Positions 57,228-64,000 of a DNA stretch of 64,000 bases are shown here, in pieces. Positions within the stretch are counted from its first letter, which is position 1, and every line of letters begins with the position of its first letter. The notes under the pieces were generated by a model, which had not been told where the DNA came from, did not search any database, and was given only the letters and a program-made list of their open reading frames with translations. A program made the translations under genes and the position numbers. Source of the stretch: Arabidopsis thaliana (Eukaryota > Streptophyta > Magnoliopsida > Brassicales > Brassicaceae); contig NC_003070.9 in the NCBI RefSeq assembly GCF_000001735.4, forward strand, positions 17,407,971 through 17,471,970, in the 5' to 3' direction.

Positions 57228-57242
57228 GATCTGGGTGTGTAG

Positions 57243-58780
57243 CTTTTTGCTCTTCCCTTGCTTTAATGTTTTTTTCCTCAAATTTTTGTTGGTCCTACAA
57301 TAATGAGTTGCCACGTTGTTGGAACTACAATAAGGAGTTGTCACGTAAATTCAAACCAATTTACTGAAATGGGAACAAAAAAGTCGTAATGGTGGACGGA
57401 GTGCAATCTTATGTAGGCAGAAGACCACTCTTTTTGGCTACATAATGTGTTTGAAATTGATAAATCTACGTATATAATTTTAGTAGCCTTTTTGACCAAA
57501 AATCTCTTTATTATTTATTATTAACATTTAGATCTTTACAAATTATATCTCAACTAAATATTGTATTATTAAAAACTTATAATTTATTAGTTTGCACTAA
57601 ATACTTGAATTAACTTATTCTTTTATTACATATTTAGTCTCTACAAAATCTATCTTAAAACATATTTGTCTAAATTTATATTTTTAATTAAATCTTATCA
57701 TTATTGAACTACATTCAATTAATTACTAATTTTCTAAAATTTCTGTATCTATATTAAATATAAATATATGATTTTTCTTTTACTTTTATTTGTTATTACA
57801 TCTAATTTATTTGATTTTATATAAAATACATATAGTTAATAAAATATTAGATTTGTTGTTGCATATCATGTAATTCAAATTTTTAAAAACAAACATATAT
57901 AACTCAATCGATAAAGAAAAAAAAATGTATAAAATGTCCCACATTACTTAAGAAATTGGGCAATGATTCAAAATCTTACTATAAAAAGAACCAAAAGTTT
58001 GAATACGAATAAGTCGAAAGCTTGATTTATGAAGCATCCAAAATTAAAAATGTTATCCGGTTTACTCTGAATCATTATTTTAAAGAACTGAATTTTTAAA
58101 AATTTAAAAATATTAAAAATATTAAAAATTTGAAAACTTTTAAAAAGTTATACTATAAAACGTTTTAAATATTTATAATAATATTAATACGAGACAGTAT
58201 ATTACGAGTGAAATTCTAAATATTACAATAAAAATATAATTATAAAGTTTAGATCGTTGTTATTATTTTTTTGAAATTTCAAATATTATAAATATTTAAA
58301 TTTTTCAAAAAAAGATAAAATAATATTTAATTTCACGTGATAGGGTTACATGGTAAAATAAGTTTTAGTTGATATTAATATAGAATGATATATAACTATA
58401 CGCAAAATCTTAAAATTTGAAGACAAAATTCATTTTTGTTGATAAAAAAATATACGCATGTGGTATAAATATATATATAAATAATATTAATTAAAATAAA
58501 ATATTTCACTTTCTAATGAAAACTTCAACCCACCGCCGGTCAATCTCTGGTGCATTAGATTATTGTAATGAGTTTGATTGCGCTCGTTTCCTTTTTGAAA
58601 TTGTGAACATGTCGTTGTTACTATCATGAATCATTCAAACAAAAGAAAAGAAATGGGAACAAAAGAGAGATTCAACCTTTCTTGGCACTACAATAAGGCT
58701 TATTGCCACGTTGTTGGCACTATTTTTCTCTTCTCTCTTCTACCGGTCATCACCTCCTTGCTGGATCCGCAACAACAACA
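57243..58780 (+). promoter_or_regulatory. SEC3B upstream region, interrupted by an insertion
   Basis: 57250-57380 and 58650-58780 together align with the SEC3A promoter and leader (49025-49200). Shared words include CACTACAATAA, TTGCCACG, CACGTAAATTC, CCAATTTACTGAAATGGGAA, GAGATTCAAC and TTTTCTCTTCTCTCTT. In SEC3A these are contiguous. Here they are separated by 1.27 kb. The proximal promoter also contains extra copies of the CACTACAATAAGG..TTGCCACG unit (57296, 57325, 58686 and nearby). Confidence 0.65.
57381..58649. mobile_element. 1.27-kb insertion in the SEC3B promoter
   Basis: The insert is flanked by a perfect 15-bp direct repeat, GAAATGGGAACAAAA (57366-57380 and 58650-58664). SEC3A has one uninterrupted copy of the site (GAAATGGGAATAAAA), so it serves as an empty site. 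The interior is AT-rich with no coding frame. The right end is A-rich (AAACAAAAGAAAAG), suggesting retroposition with the tail at the right, but no family was recognised. Confidence 0.65.
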
Positions 58781-61700
58781 ATGGCCAAGTCAAGCGCCGA
58801 CGATGAAGAGCTTCGGCGAGCTTGCGAGGCGGCAATCGAAGGCACCAAGCAATCGATCGTCATGTCGATACGTGTGGCCAAGAGTCGCGGTGTTTGGGGC
58901 AAGTCTGGAAAATTGGGTCGACAAATGGCTAAACCCAGAGTTCTCGCTCTTTCCGGTGATAGAACCTTACCTTCTTCTTCTCTCTTTTGATTGTTCTGAT
59001 TTGATTCATTTCACTTTTAATTACTTCGACCTTCTTCGCGTTGATTGGCTAGTTCTAAGCATTTAGATTCGGTGATTATGGAATTTAGAGAATCTGTTGA
59101 ATACTAAATCGATGAAATTCTACTGTTCTTGGCCATTTTATGACTCGTGAGAGCTCAATTAGGTTTTCCTGAGCAACAAAAAGGATTCTGGTAGTGTCTG
59201 TTAGGTGAATCAATCTAGTGTACTCGAGGAGAATCTGTGTTGTTATGATTCAAGTGGAAGATATGTTTACTCTGATCCACGTTTCAAGCATTCTCGTCCA
59301 ATTGGTTTTAGGTTCTTTAGAGTTGTAATCAACTGAGTATGCTTTTTGTTATTCTGCTTTCTACAGTCAAATCGAAGGGTCCACGAAAGAAAGCAATTCT
59401 TCGAGTCATGAAGTATTCAAGTGGAGGAGTTCTGGAGGTAATCTTCATTTTCTTTCTCCATGTGAGACACACGTTCACGAGTAACGTACAAGGTTTAACA
59501 TTTTAATTTGGAAGAAAAATGATTGATAAAAATCAATATAGATTGACTGATGATGTTTTATAATTCTCTGTTCATCCAGCCTGCTAAAATGTATGACCTC
59601 AAGCATCTGTCAAAGGTGGAAGTCATAACTAGTGACCCAAGTGGATGCACATTTACCCTCGTAAGATTTTGATGAAGTGGTTAGTATCTAAGATTTCAAG
59701 AAGAAATGCATAATTACTTAAATAATTCGTAGCATGTGGTGTAAGAGATGGAACACAAAAGCTGATGCAAAGTCTTTTAGGGGTTTTACTTAAATAATTT
59801 GTAAAACACTGTTCAATATTTTCCATGTTCCCACTGCTTTTGCTGATGCAAAGTCTTTTAGGGGTTTGATAATCTCAGGAGTCAAAGTGTTGCTCCTCCA
59901 CAGTGGACCATGCGCAACACTGATGACAGGTACTGCAGTTAGCAACATCAATATTAACTATTACAAGATGTGAAGTATACATGATAAGCGATGGTATTTT
60001 TGTTGACGTAGTTTTCCTCATTTAATACATACCTTTCTCTGTCGTGATTGTAGGAACCGACTTTTAGTTTGCATATTGAACATATGCAAAGACGTATTAG
60101 GCCGCCTTCCAAAAGTTGTTGGTATAGATATTGTCGAGATGGCCCTTTGGGCAAAGGTTTAGACTATAACTTATTCTAACTTTAAATTTTGGTCTAAGTC
60201 TCTTATATTCGAAAGAAGCTTTTGTATGTAATTGTTATTGTCATTTTCCCCTCCTTTCAGATATGTGAGTGCTTTTTCATATAAGAAAGTTATCTAATTT
60301 GTGTTTCTTTGTTTCATAATATTGGTCTAGGATAACACTCCAGTAGTCACTACTCAAAGAAGTACAGAAGATGGGGAGCCTGTTGCTGAATCTGTAACAG
60401 AAAGCGCCTTGAAAGTTACTGTTGAGAAAGAACTAGTCTCTCAGGCCGAGGAAGAGGATATGGAGGCTCTCTTGGGAACGTATGTCTTTTTCTGTTCCTT
60501 TCATCATTTGTTTAATCCATTTTGTTCCTTTTTTTTAAGTGTAAAATCAGTATATATCTTACAAAGGAGGAGTTTTTTTTATCTACTTGTGTATTTGTTA
60601 TATGGAATGAAGAGAGAAGAGTCCGCCTAAATCTTAAGCTTGGGAGACTAGGTTTCTGACTAACTTAGAATTGCTTATATGTCCAGCATGATTAGTAATT
60701 GTAGAATCAGTACCTTGCATATTTCCTCTTGATTGAATTTAGTTTAAACTATTGGCATTGTTTCTTTGAGAACTAGCTTGCTGGGGATAAAAAGATAATG
60801 GAAGCAGATATCTATTCCACTTATTTTGTCAGATTATTCACTCAACTAATATAATTGTCATATACAGTTATGTGATTGGCATTGGTGAAGCTGAGGCATT
60901 TTCTGAAAGGCTGAAACGAGAGCTTCAGGCGCTTGAAGCGGCAAATGTACATGCAATTCTGGAAAGCGAACCATTAGTAGATGAGGTAATTCCTTTTCTG
61001 CTAATTATTATTCTTTGGATTATCTTGTTATTAGACAGTTCATGGGATGCGAGTGTTAAATTTTGTTGTATATATGATCATCTTCATGCTTTTCAGGTTT
61101 TGAATGGACTAGAGGCAGCAACAAATATCGTTGATGACATGGATGAATGGTTAGGAATATTCAACATTAAACTTAGACACATGAGGGAAGACATTGAATC
61201 GGTAGGACTCTTGACCTATAAATGATCTTTTTTTGCTTTGTTTTATTATAAGGACAATGTCACTGCAGTGAGAAATTAGTTGTTGTATGTTGTCAATAAA
61301 CTCTTCTCATACATTGCTTTATTTTTTCTTTTTGGTTGGTAATTTCTTTCATAGTACTTCTGAAATCTGCAAGAGTAGGGGTGAAAGAGAAATTGATTTC
61401 CAAGTATATTTGTTGGACTGATTAAACCTTTATATGTCGACACATGTTCTCACTTTTTTTTTGTTTTGTGGTTACCAGATAGAAATTCGAAACAACAAGT
61501 TAGAGATGCAGTCTGTAAACAATAAAGCTCTCATTGAGGAACTTGATAAAGTTATTGAGAGACTGCGTGTGCCTTCTGAGGTTTGTTTCACTCTTTTTTT
61601 CTGCTTACTTCTCTTCTGTCTAATTGGTTCGCTTATAGAAGTGTTGTTGATTGCAGTATGCAGCATCCCTAACAGGAGGCTCATTTGATGAAGCAGACAT

Positions 61701-63911
61701 GCTTCAGAATATTGAGGCTTGCGAGTGGTTAGCCAAAGCTTTAAGGGGTCTTGAAGTGCCCAACTTAGACCCGATCTATGCTAATATGCGAGCTGTATGC
61801 CTAATCACTTAGATCTTTCTAATTCGGTATCTCTAGTTATTATTCTAATTTTATAGTAAATCGGCCTTGCTTATTACATTACGTTTTGGGAATAGAAAAA
61901 TACATTTATAATTGTCTGTAACATTCATTAACTATTGTCTACTTTTTTGTAATACTCTTGCTGTATTTTCTTCAGGTAAAAGAGAAACGAGCAGAACTAG
62001 AAAAATTAAAAGCTACTTTTGTAAGGAGAGCTTCAGAGTTCTTGAGAGACTACTTTGCTAGTCTGGTAGATTTCAAGTTCAGTGACAAAAGCTACTTTTC
62101 TCAGGTACTACTTTTATAAAATTCCATCGTACCAATATGAAGTCTAGTGACTAATTCTGAATATTTATCACCGCATCTTTTAAACAGAGAGGGCAGCTGA
62201 AGAGGCCTGACCATGCTGATTTGCGGTACAAATGCAGAACATATGCTCGTCTTATGCAACATTTAAAGGTAAAACCGAGAAATGGCTAGGTGACATGCTA
62301 AAAGCTCCATGCAGTACATTGATTGCTTGTCTCCTTTCTTGTTGCAGGGTCTTAATAAGAATTGTTTGGGACCATTGAGAAAAGCATACTGCAGCTCCCT
62401 GAACTTGCTCCTTCGTCGAGAGGTGAGGACAAATATATGTTTCTTTATCAATTTGACCGCTGACTAACTGGGACACTTAATTGACTAAAAGACTGCTATA
62501 ACGTACTGAATGTTAATGTGTGGATATTCAGCAAACATTTTATTTTCTTCCTTAGCGTTAAATATTCAGTTACCAGAGATTTGTTTCTTCAAAATATATA
62601 GGCTCGTGAATTCGCGAAGGAGCTTCGTGCAAGCACAAAAGTATCACGAAATCCTACTGTTTGGCTAGAAGGATCTACGGGTTCTAGTCAGAATGCAAAC
62701 ACTGACACCTCTGCAGTGTCAGATGCTTATGCCAAGATGTTAACAATATTCATCCCGCTTCTTGTAGATGAGGTCATTGTCAACCGAATGGTTTTCTGTT
62801 TGGTCTTTAGATGCAACTGATATATGTACTAAATCATCATGTTTCTTTTTTGCTTCATAATACAGAGTTCCTTTTTTGCGCACTTCATGTGCTTTGAGGT
62901 ACCTGCTCTTGCTCCTCCTGGAGGTGCTGGCAATGATAAGAAAAGCCAGTCCAACAATGACGATGGTAATGATAATGATGATTTGGGGATCATGGACATT
63001 GATGAAGCTGACAAGAAACCTGGTAAACTTAAACTGCTTGCCATCAGTAAAGCATTCGCTACATATTATAAGGTCTAATGGTTCTGAAAGCAAAACAATA
63101 TTCCAATTTTTGCAGGTAAAAACTCTCCAGACCTGACGGCATTGAATGAATCTCTTCAAGATTTACTTGATGGTATTCAGGTAAGATGTCCCCCAAAATA
63201 AGGTTTCTATGTGAAAACCTAGAGGTAGCGTTCATTTGTCTTACTAAATAAGAGATTTGTGTTCTTGTCATCGCAGGAGGATTTCTATGCTGTTGTTGAC
63301 TGGGCATATAAAATAGACCCCCTACGGTCTATATCAATGCATGGTATAACCGAACGTTATCTATCTGGTCAGAAAGCTGATGCTGCAGGATTTGTTCGCC
63401 TTTTGCTTGGAGATCTGGAGTCGAGAATTTCTATGCAATTCAGCCATGTAGTCCGTCTACTCAGAGATTGTTTAGTTTTTGTTCCTGGCATACCATTCCT
63501 ACTAATCAATTCAAGTTGACTTTAACTGCAGTTTGTGGATGAAGCTTGTCACCAAATTGAAAAAAATGAACGTAATGTAAGACAGATGGGTGTCTTGCCA
63601 TATATTCCAAGGTAATCAAGAAGTCCATACATTGAAGTGCCATGTGAATACTTATTTATGTCCCCACCAGTTAGTACTTCCGTCCACCCTGTTTATAATT
63701 TCAGTCAATTTTGTGGTTCTGAACTATTTCTCCCATTTAGATTGTTGTTCAGGTTGACTATAGGTGATCCAAGAACCCGTTATAGTATTAACATGAGGCT
63801 TTCCTAATATTGTTATCTCATTTTCATAGATTTGCAGCACTTGCTACTCGTATGGAACAGTACATACAAGGGCAATCTAGAAATTTGGTTGATCAGGCGT
63901 ACACAAAATTT
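58781..63911 (+). CDS. SEC3B: Exocyst complex component SEC3 (tandem copy), cut by the window end
   Basis: Nineteen exons are visible: 58781-58955, 59367-59437, 59580-59660, 59862-59929, 60054-60156, 60331-60479, 60868-60985, 61097-61201, 61479-61580, 61657-61794, 61976-62104, 62188-62268, 62348-62422, 62602-62772, 62866-63022, 63116-63180, 63277-63447, 63532-63611 and 63830-63911. Each has the same length as its SEC3A counterpart. The frame is open throughout and covers about 707 residues, including the PH-like lipid-binding domain, the coiled coil and much of the Sec3 C-terminal domain. The remaining six exons lie beyond 64000. Differences from SEC3A are few and mostly conservative (MYDLKH for MYKLKH, ESALK for ESDLK, DFKFSD for DFMVSD). 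The gene appears functional. I believe this is At1g47560. Confidence 0.95.
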
Positions 63912-64000
63912 GTGAGTACAGCTATTTTTATGAGTTTATAGAACATGACTAATGAAATTACACAAACCATGTAAGCAATAATAGACAGTCTCTGATTGCA

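Noticed and set aside
1..64000. tRNA, rRNA, snRNA or miRNA genes
   Set aside because: I looked for T-loop strings (GGTTCRAATCC type) and for compact hairpins in spacers and found none convincing. A tRNAscan or Infernal run would settle this.

Overview
The window is plant nuclear DNA. It has AT-rich intergenic stretches, GT-AG introns with short exons, TATA boxes, and several retroelement and DNA-transposon remnants. The gene order and encoded proteins match my memory of Arabidopsis thaliana chromosome 1, about At1g47470 to At1g47560. No database was searched, so that placement is recognition. Exon joins were built by hand; every complete multi-exon gene gave a continuous reading frame.

Left part (1-16.4 kb). 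A dead S-domain receptor-kinase-like pseudogene (1591-5951) is split by a 3.3-kb hAT-like element with 8-bp target duplications. Next come an egg-cell ECA1/prolamin-like secreted protein gene on the minus strand (6641-7162), a class I carboxylesterase (CXE2, 9653-11326) and the one-exon precursor of the CEP1 peptide hormone (14594-14869). The gaps are AT-rich, with one MITE-like foldback.

Middle part (16.4-35.1 kb). RBP47C and RBP47C' are tandem duplicates encoding three-RRM oligouridylate-binding proteins. They lie about 7.9 kb apart and share a 311-bp near-identical tract that looks like gene conversion. Between them are a small minus-strand LTR element with a 35-bp minisatellite, a possible nested solo LTR and a 5'-truncated LINE fragment with an RNase H domain. 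An inositol polyphosphate 5-phosphatase (5PTASE11) follows on the minus strand, then a long gene-poor stretch.

Right part (35.1-64 kb). A Copia retrotransposon (35111-38820) has TA...TA LTR ends, a GTCCC target duplication, a gag deletion and two in-frame TAG stops. Beyond it are a foldback element full of degenerate TTTTAAAA repeats, a MATE transporter (DTX33), a Brassicaceae-type trypsin inhibitor (minus strand) and the tandem exocyst genes SEC3A (complete, 25 exons) and SEC3B (19 exons, cut by the window end). The SEC3 pair has the same length in all 19 comparable exons. An 820-bp Sadhu-like retroposon with a perfect 15-bp target duplication, and a separate 1.27-kb insertion with its own 15-bp direct repeat, lie upstream of SEC3B. 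SEC3A still carries the uninterrupted version of the second site.

The genes are independent single-gene units, with no operon or cluster logic. I found no clearly new molecular system. The observations most worth checking are the SEC3B promoter insertion with its paralogous empty site, the possible 9-nt microexon in SEC3A intron 1, the RBP47C conversion tract, the hAT-like element with its own 53-bp repeats, and the Copia element with TA/TA ends.
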